Below are positions 1 to 8,423 of a stretch of DNA of 64,000 nucleotides, in pieces; position 1 is the stretch's first letter; each line of letters begins with the position of its first letter. The stretch comes from JANWVO01 sp037446555 (GTDB taxonomy: Bacteria; Acidobacteriota; Terriglobia; Bryobacterales; Bryobacteraceae). The notes under the pieces are model-generated. The model saw only the letters and a list, made by a program, of their open reading frames with translations. It did no database searches and was not told the origin of the DNA. The stretch is taken from contig JBBIIK010000012.1 in the NCBI GenBank assembly GCA_037446555.1, positions 1-64,000 of the forward strand. The letters are read 5' to 3'. A program made the position numbers and the translations under genes.

Positions 1-849
1 CTCGTTGTAGACCTTCTCCAGGAAGTCCGGGATCGACGCCAGAGCCTCGTCCCGGTCGCGATACTCGTTGCGCAAAACCTCCTCGTACTTCAGCGTTTTC
101 ATGAATGATTCGCACGCCGCGTTGTCCTAAGGATTCGCCTTGCGCGACATCGAGATCGCGATGCCGTGCGCCTCGATCAGGCCCGTGTAGTCGTTGCTGG
201 CGTACTGCGAGCCGCGGTCGGAGTGATGGACCAGCCCCGGCTGGACGATCCGCCGCGCCAGCGCCATCCGCAGCGCCGCCAGCGTGAGTTCGTCCTCCAG
301 CGTGCGCGCCAGCGCCCAGCCGATCACCCGGCGCGAGTAAGCGTCGAGAATCACGGCCAGATACGCGAACTCGCTCTCGAGCCGAATGAAAGTGATGCCG
401 GCCACCCAGAGCTGATCGACGCCGGTCAGCGCCATCCCGCGCGCCAGGTTCGGATAGACCTTGCGCGTGTGGTTCGAGTCGGTCGTCACAACGAACTTCC
501 GCTTGCGCACGCACAGCAGGTTGTCCTCCCGCATCAGCCGGTAGACCCGTTTGGGATTCACTGTCCAGCCGCGGCGGCGCAGCTCTTGGGTGATCCGCGG
601 CCGGCCGTAGCCGGGCCACTCCAGAGCGATGCGCTGGATGGCGTCGCGCAGGTCCATGCCGGCGTCCGGGCCGGGCGCGCGCGCCGCGCCGAAGCGGTAG
701 AAGCCGGACCGGCTGACCCGGCCCAGCTTCACCATGCGCTGGATCGTCAGTCCGCGGCCGGCCTTCACTTCTTCTTCGGCCCTGCCGTGGACGGCGGATT
801 TCCAGTCAATGCCTGCAGCATCCGCTGCTCGTCGATGCGCTGCAAGCAC
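1..849 (-). pseudogene. IS3-family transposase OrfB (DDE integrase), interrupted by an in-frame TAG
   Basis: This is the catalytic half of an IS3 transposase. It has an HTH_21-like N-terminal part, then a retroviral-type integrase core with the first two acidic residues visible in GVDQLWVAGITFI and LVHHSDRGSQYAS. The usual NPYDNA motif reads NP-stop-DNA: TAG at 127-129 replaces the Tyr codon. The frame then continues intact to the window edge through ACESFMKTLKYEEV, which carries the catalytic Glu. The stop therefore removes the third catalytic residue and about the last 40 or more residues. A single-base change from TAC or TAT explains it. OrfB lacks its own clear start and would normally be made by frameshifting from orfA near 765-775. 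Confidence 0.85.
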
Positions 850-1109
850 CCCTTCAAAAAATCGATCTCCAGCGCCTGCTGGCCGATCTTGCGTTCGAGT
901 TCGGCGATGCGGCCCTCGCTCCAGCGCTGCTTGCCGTTGCCGGGAAAGGCGTTGCCCGGCGCCTGCCGGAACTCCCGCCGCCAGCGGTGCAGCACGTTGG
1001 GGCTGACCTCCAGCGCCCGCGCCGCCTCGGCGATGGAAACCCCTTGCTCCAGCCGCCGCACCGCGGCCAGCTTGAACTCCTTAGTGAACTGCCTGCGTGA
1101 AAGGCCCAT
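765..1109 (-). CDS. IS3-family transposase OrfA (HTH DNA-binding subunit)
   Basis: This is a 114-residue protein opening MGLSRRQFTKEFKLAAVRRL, the typical start of IS3/IS911 OrfA. It has a helix-turn-helix at about residues 8-50 (SIAEAARALEVSPNVLHRWR) and a leucine-zipper-like helix at about 70-95. It ends in three AAG codons and TGA. The orfB frame overlaps here, so a ribosomal frameshift at the AAG run would make the OrfAB fusion, as in other IS3 members. The frame itself is intact. Without a functional OrfB it could at most bind the element's ends. Confidence 0.85.
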   Translation of the reverse strand: MGLSRRQFTKEFKLAAVRRLEQGVSIAEAARALEVSPNVLHRWRREFRQAPGNAFPGNGKQRWSEGRIAELERKIGQQALEIDFLKGCLQRIDEQRMLQALTGNPPSTAGPKKK

Positions 1110-1175
1110 GACTCAATTCTCCGTTCAATGGATTTTGAGTCTTAACCGGTTGTCTCAAATTTGGGGGCAAGTCCA

Positions 1176-1349
1176 GTGAATGGCGTGAAGACGACCCAAT
1201 TGTTCGACCTTGAAAAAGATCCCTGGGAGGCGACCAACCTCGCGGAGCAGGAGCCCAAGCTTGCCGCGGAACTCAAGAACGACCTCCAGGCTCAATTGAA
1301 AGCCATGGGGGAGGAGACGGTTCTCGACGCGCCGAAATGGGCTTTCTAA
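1176..1349 (+). pseudogene. Sulfatase, 3' remnant cut by the IS3 element
   Basis: The frame directly after the IS end encodes about 57 residues beginning VNGVKTTQLFDLEKDPWEA, with NLAEQEP following, then a normal stop at 1347-1349. This is the C-terminal signature of type I (formylglycine-dependent) arylsulfatases, where TTQLF(N/D)L...DPWE..NL precedes the last helix. The catalytic Cys/Ser-x-Pro-x-Arg half must lie left of the window if it survives, so this fragment cannot be functional. An anaerobic sulfatase maturase is encoded 3.4 kb away, which fits an earlier sulfatase locus. The family call is firm; the substrate cannot be judged. Confidence 0.8.
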
Positions 1350-1760
1350 CCTTAAGATCGTCCCGGGGGCCCGCGAGCCAGGCGAGGCCCGAACGCGGTT
1401 GCCGGGGCGTTTTTCTGAAGGACAGTCGAACTCTGCGGGGCCTTATCCCAGGACGTGTCCTAAGCCGGTCGTAGCTGCGGAGCCGGTGAGAGTGTCTCAA
1501 AGTTGACTCGAGCGCTCCGAGGGGGTCAGAAGGCGACTTCTTGACGCAGATCGACGCACCCGGTCCGGACGCCTCGAAGCGCGTGTCGAGCCTGGTCTGT
1601 CGTGTTACGACGCTGACGGATGCGTCCAGTGCCTGACCGCACGCCCGACTTCTGGTTCGCTTGCGCGAGAGCCAAGGTCTTCGCCTTGCGCCCGGGGCCC
1701 GGGCAGATTCGCTGAGCAAACCCGAGGGACTCCACCCCATGGCCCGCGCCCGAAGAGAAT
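1350..1760. other. Intergenic stretch, no gene recognised
   Basis: These 411 bases lie between the sulfatase remnant and yceH. Short open frames exist on both strands, but none has recognisable family features or a ribosome binding site. A short inverted repeat (CGAAGAG, 6-base loop, CTCTTCG, at 1751-1770) overlaps the yceH stop codon. The stretch may be decayed DNA connected with the IS insertion, but I see nothing to prove that. Confidence 0.5.
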
Positions 1761-2459
1761 CTACTCTTCGGCGGAGTCCGCTGAGAGGGCGCCGGCCGGT
1801 GAGGGGAGGTTGCGGCAAATTTGTTCGAGGCGGGCGAGGCGTTCTTCCTGGAGACGGAGTCGATCTTCGAGTGCTGCGAGCCGGGCTTCGAGGTGCTGAG
1901 GCGACGGCGCGTGCGAGGCGGCCGGTTCCTCCGGCGCGCCGGAGGTTTCCAGGTCGCCGCAAAGCAGGTGCGCCCAGCGGGTTTCTTTCATTCCGGGCTG
2001 GCGGGGGAGCTGATGCACTAGCGGAGCGGGTTCGCGTTCGGAGAGGCGGCGGAGAGCGGTATGCACGCTGTCGAGATCGGGGAAATCATAAAGGCGGTCG
2101 GCGCGGGTTCGGAGTTCGCCTGGAGTCTGGGGGCCGCGCAGCAAGAGCACGGTGAGCACAGCCTGCTCGCTGCGGCGAAGCTCGAGCTTTTCGACGAGGC
2201 AGTGGCCGTACTTGGCCACACGGCTGCCTGGCTCGAGCACTTCCTGCGCCCATCCTTTTTCCTCAAGTGCGGCGAGAGCCGAGCGCACGGTGGCTTCGTC
2301 GTATTGCACGACGGGCTCGCGGTTCGTTTTCTGATTGCAGGCGTTCACCAGCGCGTTGAGAGACAGCGGGTAGTATTCGGGCGTGGCGAGGTCCTTCTCC
2401 GAGAGCGAACCGAGCACGCGCGCCTGGACCGGATCAAGATCGAAAACCATGCCGGACAT
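1761..2459 (-). CDS. yceH: YceH family protein (DUF480 / UPF0502)
   Basis: This 232-residue protein matches the YceH/DUF480 family. The opening LDPVQARVLGSLSEKD, the segment PLSLNALVNACNQKTNREP and the later LLLRGPQTPGELRTR are characteristic. The family folds as two winged-helix domains (about residues 8-90 and 95-170). Here a short coiled coil follows (about 195-225, LEARLAALEDRLRLQEERL). Its biochemical role is not established. The ATG at 2459 is preceded by AGGGGGAAG, a good ribosome binding site. It is divergent from the RodZ-like gene, with about 100 bp between the two starts. Confidence 0.9.
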   Translation of the reverse strand: MSGMVFDLDPVQARVLGSLSEKDLATPEYYPLSLNALVNACNQKTNREPVVQYDEATVRSALAALEEKGWAQEVLEPGSRVAKYGHCLVEKLELRRSEQAVLTVLLLRGPQTPGELRTRADRLYDFPDLDSVHTALRRLSEREPAPLVHQLPRQPGMKETRWAHLLCGDLETSGAPEEPAASHAPSPQHLEARLAALEDRLRLQEERLARLEQICRNLPSPAGALSADSAEE

Positions 2460-2558
2460 CTTCCCCCTTGCTATTGGAGCAGAATGGACAGGCCATGCGC
2501 CGGCACGGAGCGGGAGGGGCCGCCGCGGCTGCGTGCGGTATCATACGCTTGTTGCGGT

Positions 2559-3410
2559 ATGGCCACGCTGGGCGAGCGGCTGCGCGAAGAACGGGAGAGA
2601 CGGGGGCTCTCGATCGAGGAGCTGGCGAAGCGGACGCGCATCAGCGCCCGTTTTTTCGAGGCCATCGAGCGGGGCGACGCCTCGGCGTTGCCGAGCGGCT
2701 TTTTTTACCGGAGCTTCATTCGGCAATACGCCCGGATGCTGGATCTGCCGGAGGAGGCATACCGGGGCGAGATCGAACGAAGCCTGGCGGAGGAATCCGG
2801 CAAGCCATACACGGTGCCGGAGCGGCACATCGACGTTCCTCCGATGCCAACGGCGAGGCGCAATCGCAAGGAAGAGGCCGAGTGGTGGGCGGTGCGCGCG
2901 GGCGGGCTGATCCTGGCGCTGGCGCTGTGCACGGCAGTTTACCTCGGCTGGGAGAGATGGAAGGCGTCGCAGCCGGCGCCTGTGGCGGAGCGCCCGGCGG
3001 CGAAGGAGCCACCGGGGAAGCCTGGGGCGGCGCCGCCGCAGACGCAGGCCGGGCCGCAGGCGGAGACTCCTGAGCCCGCCGCAGCGCCGCTGGTTTCGGG
3101 TGGATCGGTGCGAGTGATCTTGCGGGCGTCGGATCTGAGCTGGGTGGGGGTCTGGCAGGGCAGGAAATTTCTGTTCGGAGACCTGATGCGGGCGGGCGAA
3201 GTGCGGGGATTCGGGGGCGATGATGTGCTCCGGGTGAAGATAGGCAACGCGGAGGCGGTTTCGGTGGAGTGGAACGGCCAGGCGCTGCCGTCGTTCGGGC
3301 CGCGCGGGCAGGTGCGTACGGTGGAGTTCCGCCCGGACCGCTACGACGTGATCCAGCCGGCCGGGAGGCAGGAGACCGAGGAGGCGCCGCCGAACGGCAG
3401 CAATCCCTGA
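2559..3410 (+). CDS. RodZ-like membrane protein (Xre-type HTH plus DUF4115)
   Basis: This 283-residue protein has the architecture of RodZ, the cytoskeletal adaptor that links MreB to the cell-wall elongation machinery. An HTH_25 domain spans about residues 4-70 (LGERLREERERRGLSIEEL), one transmembrane helix lies at about 112-130, a Pro/Ala-rich periplasmic linker covers about 135-190, and a DUF4115 beta domain spans about 195-275. I chose the ATG at 2559 because the HTH begins there; the upstream extension of the frame has no family resemblance. The next gene starts 9 bp after its stop, so the two are probably co-transcribed. No mreB is nearby, so the role in cell shape is inferred from architecture. 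Confidence 0.8.
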   Translation: MATLGERLREERERRGLSIEELAKRTRISARFFEAIERGDASALPSGFFYRSFIRQYARMLDLPEEAYRGEIERSLAEESGKPYTVPERHIDVPPMPTARRNRKEEAEWWAVRAGGLILALALCTAVYLGWERWKASQPAPVAERPAAKEPPGKPGAAPPQTQAGPQAETPEPAAAPLVSGGSVRVILRASDLSWVGVWQGRKFLFGDLMRAGEVRGFGGDDVLRVKIGNAEAVSVEWNGQALPSFGPRGQVRTVEFRPDRYDVIQPAGRQETEEAPPNGSNP

Positions 3411-3418
3411 ATCCGGGC

Positions 3419-4768
3419 ATGGAAGGCGACGCCCACTACGGATACCGGCTGCTGGCGATGGTGCTGGTGGTCGGCGCGAACGCGTTTCTGGCGGCGGCGG
3501 AAATCTCGCTGGTTTCGATGCGGCGCTCGAAGCTGAACCAGCTGTGCGAGGAAGGGCACGTGGGTGCGAAGGCGGCGGCGGCGCTGCTGGGGAATCCGGA
3601 GCGGCTGCTGTCGGTGATCCAGGTGGGGGTGACGCTGACGAGCCTGTGCCTGGGGTGGCTGGGCGAACAGACGCTGCACAGCCTATTTCTGAAGCTGCTG
3701 GCGCTGGCGGTGACGCCCGCCACGGCGGCGGTGCTGAGCGTGTTCAGTGTCGGGCTGGCGTTTTTGTTGATGACTTACATGCACGTAGTGTTCGGCGAGG
3801 TGGCGCCGAAGAATCTGGGCATGGAGCGCGCCGAGCGGGTGGCGGTGATCGTGGCGCCGCCGCTGCTGGTCTTCTACCGGCTGGTGGAACCGTTCGTGTG
3901 GGTGCTGGAGCGGTCCTCGGCGGCGGTGTCCCGGCTGCTGGGGGTGCGCGGGCAGCCCGCGGGCGCCCATTCGGCCGAGGAGCTGAAGTTCGTGCTGGAG
4001 TCGAGCCGGGCGGCGGGGCATCTGGGCGAGTTCGAAGAGGCGGCCATGCTGCGGCTGGTGGAGTTGGAGGAGTACAGCGCACGCGAAGTGATGGTGCCGA
4101 GGAGCCAGATGGCGACGGTGGAGGCGGAGGCCGACATCGACGAGGTGTTGCAGAAAGTCAGCGAGACGCGGTATTCGCGGCTCCCCGTGGTGGAGAGGGG
4201 CCAGGAGAATCCGGTCGGATTCGTGCATGTGAAGGACGTGCTTGACGTGTGGGCGCAGAGGAGACAGTCGAACCTGCTGCGGCGGGCGGTGGAGCCGTTC
4301 TCGCTAAGGAAGATCCTGCGGCGGGCGCCCATCGTGCCGGAATCGCGGCCCCTGCCGCTATTGTTGCAGGACCTGAGGGAGCAGCACGCGCACCTGGCGT
4401 TCCTTGTGGACGAGTTTGGAACGGTGTCGGGGCTGGTCAGCCTGGAGGATGTTTTCGAGCAGATTTTGGGTGAAATCGAGGACGAATTCGACCAGAAACT
4501 GGATTTTACTCTCGGGGAATCGGCGGATTTCGAGGTGGAAGGAACCATTCCGATCCGGGACCTCGAGACGCAGTACGGGATCGAGTTACCGGCCGAAGGG
4601 GACTACGAGACACTGGCAGGATATCTGATGTACCGGCTGGGGCGGATCCCGCGGCCGGGGGACGTGGTGGAGCACAGCGGGCGCCGCTTCCGCGTGGAGG
4701 AGATGGAGTTCAACCGGATCGTGCGCGTGCGGATCGAGAAGCCGGAGCTGCCCGGGGCGGAGTCCTAG
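3419..4768 (+). CDS. CNNM/CorC-type (hemolysin-family) membrane protein with CBS pair
   Basis: This is a 449-residue membrane protein. A CNNM (DUF21) domain of about four hydrophobic segments covers roughly residues 1-190 (opening YRLLAMVLVVGANAFLAAAE). A CBS-domain pair follows at about 205-330, starting in the AREVMVPRSQMATVE region. A CorC_HlyC domain is at about 345-435 (LVDEFGTVSGLVSLEDVFEQ, then the NRIVRVRIE end). Family members act in divalent cation (Mg2+/Co2+) efflux or homeostasis; the hemolysin name is historical. It probably forms an operon with the RodZ-like gene. It is convergent with the sulfatase maturase, with only 6 bp between the stops. Confidence 0.85.
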   Translation: MEGDAHYGYRLLAMVLVVGANAFLAAAEISLVSMRRSKLNQLCEEGHVGAKAAAALLGNPERLLSVIQVGVTLTSLCLGWLGEQTLHSLFLKLLALAVTPATAAVLSVFSVGLAFLLMTYMHVVFGEVAPKNLGMERAERVAVIVAPPLLVFYRLVEPFVWVLERSSAAVSRLLGVRGQPAGAHSAEELKFVLESSRAAGHLGEFEEAAMLRLVELEEYSAREVMVPRSQMATVEAEADIDEVLQKVSETRYSRLPVVERGQENPVGFVHVKDVLDVWAQRRQSNLLRRAVEPFSLRKILRRAPIVPESRPLPLLLQDLREQHAHLAFLVDEFGTVSGLVSLEDVFEQILGEIEDEFDQKLDFTLGESADFEVEGTIPIRDLETQYGIELPAEGDYETLAGYLMYRLGRIPRPGDVVEHSGRRFRVEEMEFNRIVRVRIEKPELPGAES

Positions 4769-4774
4769 CGGGCC

Positions 4775-5983
4775 TCAGCGCGGGCCGCCCGCCTGCGCCG
4801 CCGCGCCGGCGCCAAGGATCTTCTCCACCTCGCGGCGGAGGGGCCCCATCGCTTTGGAGAAGATCATCTTGTAGGCCGGACAGAAGTAGTCCAGATCCTC
4901 GAAATTGCGGCGCGGGCCGTGGCGGAACTTCGGGCAGCCTCCGTGACAGACCGGCTGGTATTCGCAGACGCGGCACTCGTCATGGGGGAGCGTCTTGTTG
5001 ACGGCGAACTGATAGCGGCGCTGGCGCCGGGCGATTTCGGGGAAGGAATCGACCGTAATATTGCCTAATTTCCAGGACGATTCCACGAAAAAGTCGCACG
5101 GATAGACATCGCCGTTGTACTCGACAACGACGTAGCTGTCGCAGGTTTCGTGCATGGTGCATGAGCCGGGCTTCATGCCGGCGAGCGCCTCGGTGAGATT
5201 GTCGAAGAAGCGGATGCGCCCCTTGCGCCGGTCGGGCCACCAGGCGTCGAAGATCTCGCAGAGGAAGCGCCCGTACTGCTCCGGCGTGATGGTGAACGGC
5301 ATGGGCGAGCCGTCCGGGTGGAACTCGGCGAGGGGGATGAACTGGAGGTGATCCGCGCCGATGGAGCGGAAGAAGCGGTAGAGTTCGCGGGGCTTTTCGA
5401 CGTTGGCCTGCGAGAGCACGCAGAGGATGTTGAACTCGGCGCCGTGCTTCCGCATCCGCTCCACCGAGTCCACGACCTTGCGCCAGGTGGGATGCCCGGC
5501 GCGGTTCAAGCGATAGCGGTCGTGGACGTCTTCGGGCCCGTCGAGCGAGATTCCGGCGAGGAAGTTGTACTGGCGGAGGAAGCTGCACCATGCGTCGTCG
5601 AGCAGGATGGCGTTGGTCTGGATGGAATTGGAGACGGTGTGGCCGGGGCGCCCGTATCTTTGCTGCAAATCGACGAGCTTTTCGAAAAAGGCGAGGCCGG
5701 CGAGTGTGGGCTCGCCGCCCTGAAAGGCGAAGATCGAGGCCGGGTAGCTGTAGAACAGGAATCCGTCGACAAGGCGCTCGAGCACATCGGCGGGCATGAT
5801 GCGGGCGGGGAGGTCCTTGTACGGGTCGGCTTCGCGGTCGAGGTAGAAGCAGTATTCGCAGTCGAGGTTGCAGACGGCGGAGGCGGGCTTGATGAGGAGG
5901 GAGCTGATGCGGGGCGCCTGGCCTGAAATACTGGTGGTCGGATAGGCCGTTCCGAGGATCGGGAACGGATTCCCAGCCTGCAT
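4775..5983 (-). CDS. Anaerobic sulfatase-maturating enzyme (radical SAM, SPASM)
   Basis: This is a 402-residue radical SAM enzyme of the anSME type, which oxidises the active-site Cys or Ser of sulfatases to formylglycine in the cytoplasm. The radical-SAM cluster motif CNLDCEYC gives Cys38, Cys42 and Cys45. FAFQGGEPTLAG follows, and the C-terminal part carries the two auxiliary-cluster Cys sets (GSCTMHETC, YPCDFF, CRVCEYQPVCHGGCPKF). The length matches the family. The sulfatase remnant at 1.2 kb is the only sulfatase in view, so its present substrate must be encoded elsewhere. The ATG at 5983 begins the family-typical leader. It is divergent from the AlkD-like gene. Confidence 0.9.
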   Translation of the reverse strand: MQAGNPFPILGTAYPTTSISGQAPRISSLLIKPASAVCNLDCEYCFYLDREADPYKDLPARIMPADVLERLVDGFLFYSYPASIFAFQGGEPTLAGLAFFEKLVDLQQRYGRPGHTVSNSIQTNAILLDDAWCSFLRQYNFLAGISLDGPEDVHDRYRLNRAGHPTWRKVVDSVERMRKHGAEFNILCVLSQANVEKPRELYRFFRSIGADHLQFIPLAEFHPDGSPMPFTITPEQYGRFLCEIFDAWWPDRRKGRIRFFDNLTEALAGMKPGSCTMHETCDSYVVVEYNGDVYPCDFFVESSWKLGNITVDSFPEIARRQRRYQFAVNKTLPHDECRVCEYQPVCHGGCPKFRHGPRRNFEDLDYFCPAYKMIFSKAMGPLRREVEKILGAGAAAQAGGPR

Positions 5984-6000
5984 AAAGGGAGTGTAGCATC

Positions 6001-6771
6001 ATGACCGCGGAAGCGATGGCAGAGCGGAGCGACGGCTGGCTGCGGGAGCGAGCTGACGAGGAATTCGGCGCCGGGCAGCGCCGGTTCTTCCAGCACGAAG
6101 TGGAGTCGTACGGGGCGCGCGGGGATGCGGTGCGGGAGATCGCCCGGCTGGTCTATGGCGAGGTGAAGCGGTGGACGCCGGAGCAGCGGGATGAGCTGAT
6201 GGAACGGCTGTGGAAGCTGGGCAGGCTGGAGAGCGGCGCGGTGGTCTGCCATGTTATGCGCCGTTTTGCGCGCGGCTTCGGGCGGAGGGAGTTCGATCTG
6301 TTCGAGCGCTGGCTGGAGGAGCATGTCCGGAACTGGGCGCACACCGACGGCGTCGCTTCGTGGCTGGTGGCGGGATGCCTGGCGCGGGACGAGCGGCTGC
6401 TTGCCCGCGTGTGGAGGTGGACGGATTCGCCCAACCGGTGGAAGCGCCGCGCGGCGGCGGTGTCGCTGTTGCAGGAGGCGAAACAGGGCAGGCAGACGGA
6501 ATTCGTGCTGCGGGTGGCGAAGAAGCTGGTGGCGGACAGGGACGACATGGTGGAGAAGGGAGTCGGCTGGCTGCTCAAAGAGGCGTATCCGCGGCGTCCG
6601 GTGGAAGTGGTCCGGTTTCTCGTTGCGGAAGGGGCGCGAGCTTCACGGCTGACGCTGCGCTATGCAGCGGAGAAGATGAGCGCCGCGGACCGCAGGCGGG
6701 TGCTGGGCGGGGCAGCAGGGCGCGAGGGCGAGAGAGAGCGGCGCGGCGGCAGAGCGAAACAAGATTCGTGA
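6001..6771 (+). CDS. DNA alkylation repair protein, AlkD-like HEAT-repeat glycosylase
   Basis: This 256-residue, almost entirely helical and Arg-rich protein matches the AlkD / DNA_alkylation family. WDx-type signatures are visible: HVRNWAHTDGVASWLVAG and RRAAAVSLL, then DMVEKGVGWLLKEAYPRRP. AlkD enzymes excise N3- and N7-alkylated purines using tandem HEAT-like repeats. The helices at about residues 30-230 form the repeat array. The basic tail after 235 is probably disordered. It is convergent with the GH51 gene, and its last codons form the left arm of a long inverted repeat (6741-6797). Family membership is clear; activity is inferred. Confidence 0.85.
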   Translation: MTAEAMAERSDGWLRERADEEFGAGQRRFFQHEVESYGARGDAVREIARLVYGEVKRWTPEQRDELMERLWKLGRLESGAVVCHVMRRFARGFGRREFDLFERWLEEHVRNWAHTDGVASWLVAGCLARDERLLARVWRWTDSPNRWKRRAAAVSLLQEAKQGRQTEFVLRVAKKLVADRDDMVEKGVGWLLKEAYPRRPVEVVRFLVAEGARASRLTLRYAAEKMSAADRRRVLGGAAGREGERERRGGRAKQDS

Positions 6772-6797
6772 TTTTTGTTGCGGTTCTGCCGCCGCGC
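6741..6797. terminator. Candidate bidirectional terminator between convergent genes
   Basis: A perfect 13-bp stem (GCGCGGCGGCAGA at 6741-6753 with its complement at 6785-6797) encloses a loop that includes a T run (ATTTTTG). It lies between the convergent alkD-like and GH51 genes, with its left arm inside the last codons of the former. There is no T tract immediately after either arm, so it may attenuate readthrough rather than act as a classical intrinsic terminator. Confidence 0.45.
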
Positions 6798-6818
6798 GCG
6801 GTTGATTGGGCTGATGCC

Positions 6819-8396
6819 TCAGGCGAGGTCGACGTGGATGGCGGCCACGGCGCAAGGCGGAAGCTCGAAGCTCAGGCGGTTCTGGCTGGCCTGGACGGCG
6901 AGCGGCCGCGGCCGGACACGCTCCGGTTCGGCGAATGTGTTGTGGTCCTGCGGCTTGCCGGCGAGGACGAGGCCGCGGGCCGATTTCGCGGCAGCGCCGT
7001 CCAGGCGGAGCTCGACGGCGAGAGGCTCGCCGGCATCGGCGTGCGTGCAGGTGATGACGAGGCGCTTGTCCTTTTCGTGCAAGGATGCCGAGCCGTCGAG
7101 CCGCGGCGCTTTGACTGACATCGGGGCGCCGAAGACAGTGCGAACGGCCGTGCCGTTCTGGTGGTCCTTGTACAGATCGAAGACGTGGTAGTTGGGCGTG
7201 CGCAGCATCTTCTCCTCGTGGGCGATGAAGAGGCTGTGGATGCAGTTGACGAGCTGGGCCACGCAGGTCATGGCGACCTTGTCGGCGTGGCGGTGGAAGA
7301 TGTCGAGGGTGAGGCCGGCGATGACGGCGTCGCGCATGGTGCCGATCTGGCCGAAGAGGTGGTGGGGGGCGACTTCGCTGCCGGCCTTGTGCCAGGCGCC
7401 CCATTCGTCGATGGCGAACTTGACGCGGTGCTCGCGGTCGTATTCGCCCATGATGGCCCAGTGGTCGCGGATGAGCTGCTCCATGCGGACGGCGCGGGCC
7501 AGCAACTCGTAATACTCTTCGGTGGTGAACTGGACGGGCCCGCCGGTGGTGCCGCAGTAGTAATGCAGCGCCCAGCCCCAGACACGGCGCAGCAGGCCCG
7601 GGCTCTTGCGGACGAGGGCCTCGAAGAAGCCGCGGGACCAGTTGAGGTCGCCGCCGTTGGGGCCGGCGGGGATGAACTTGAGGGGCACGCCGAAGCCGGG
7701 CACCCACGAGGTGAAGCGGCGGAATTCGACGGCGTATTCTTCGGGGCGAAAGTCGCCGCCGCAGCCCCAGCTTTCGTTGCCGATGCCCCAGAATTCGACG
7801 TTGAAGGGCGGGGTGCCGCGGACTTCGCTCCAGGTGGTGGAGCCAAGCGGGGCGTTGCAGTAGTCGACCCAATCGTTGAATTCGCGAGCGGTCATGCCGC
7901 GCAGGTTGGCAGCGATGTAAGGTTTGCCGCCGACTTCCTGGACGAAGCGCATGAATTCGTTGGTGCCGAACTCATTGGGTTCGTACTTGGCGGGGTGGTT
8001 GCCGAGCTTGGCGAGCATGCCGGAGCCGGCCCAGAAGTTGAGGCGTTTGGGACGTTTCTCGCGGGGTCCGACGCCGTCGCGCCAGTCGTAGCTGTCGGCG
8101 AAGCAGCCGCCGGGCCAGCGGAACAGGGGGGCGCGGATACGGCGGAGGTCGTCGACGAGGGACTTCCGGATGCCGGCGATGTTGGGGATCTTCGACTTCT
8201 CGCCGACCCAGATGCCGTCGTAAACGACGCCGCCCAAGTGTTCGACAAAATGGCCGTGCACGAGGGGGCTGATTGTGCCAATCTGTTCTTTCAGGAGCAC
8301 CGTGGCCGAGCCTTCGGCGGCGCGGCCAGTGCGGGGCGCCAGCAAGGCTGCGGCCGTTGCGGAGACGAACGAGCGGCGGTTCATGCGCGCCATCAT
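6819..8396 (-). CDS. Secreted alpha-L-arabinofuranosidase, GH51 family
   Basis: This 525-residue enzyme is predicted to release arabinofuranose from arabinan, arabinoxylan or related glycans with retention of configuration. A twin-arginine-like signal (NRRSFVSATAAALLAP) at residues 6-21 implies export; many GH51 enzymes are cytoplasmic, so this is notable. The TIM barrel carries FRWPGGCFADSYDWRDGVG (about 92-110), the acid/base Glu208 in GIGNESWG, and the nucleophile Glu331 in FAIDEWGAWH. A C-terminal beta domain ends the protein. Alternative starts at 8393 and 8384 would keep the signal. It is divergent from selD, 27 bp apart. The GH51 call is strong; other furanosidase substrates remain possible. 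Confidence 0.88.
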   Translation of the reverse strand: MMARMNRRSFVSATAAALLAPRTGRAAEGSATVLLKEQIGTISPLVHGHFVEHLGGVVYDGIWVGEKSKIPNIAGIRKSLVDDLRRIRAPLFRWPGGCFADSYDWRDGVGPREKRPKRLNFWAGSGMLAKLGNHPAKYEPNEFGTNEFMRFVQEVGGKPYIAANLRGMTAREFNDWVDYCNAPLGSTTWSEVRGTPPFNVEFWGIGNESWGCGGDFRPEEYAVEFRRFTSWVPGFGVPLKFIPAGPNGGDLNWSRGFFEALVRKSPGLLRRVWGWALHYYCGTTGGPVQFTTEEYYELLARAVRMEQLIRDHWAIMGEYDREHRVKFAIDEWGAWHKAGSEVAPHHLFGQIGTMRDAVIAGLTLDIFHRHADKVAMTCVAQLVNCIHSLFIAHEEKMLRTPNYHVFDLYKDHQNGTAVRTVFGAPMSVKAPRLDGSASLHEKDKRLVITCTHADAGEPLAVELRLDGAAAKSARGLVLAGKPQDHNTFAEPERVRPRPLAVQASQNRLSFELPPCAVAAIHVDLA

Positions 8397-8423
8397 ACAT
8401 CAGGAAGGAGGGGCGTGTAAGCG

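Larger units (their letters stand above)
1..1175 (-). mobile_element. IS3-family insertion sequence, partial (one end inside the window)
   Basis: This is one end of an IS3-type element read leftward, with orfA (114 codons) followed by orfB in a different frame. The outer boundary is placed at about 1175. There the minus strand begins TGGACTTGCCCCC, which looks like an IS3 terminal repeat, and the sequence to the right immediately becomes the interior of a sulfatase reading frame. The other terminus and the target duplication lie left of the window, so the boundary is not confirmed by a matching repeat. The element is probably not autonomous because orfB carries a stop codon. Confidence 0.85.

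Noticed and set aside
1526..1735. Short minus-strand open frame in the gap after the sulfatase remnant
   Set aside because: No ribosome binding site, no family features and no support from neighbouring genes.
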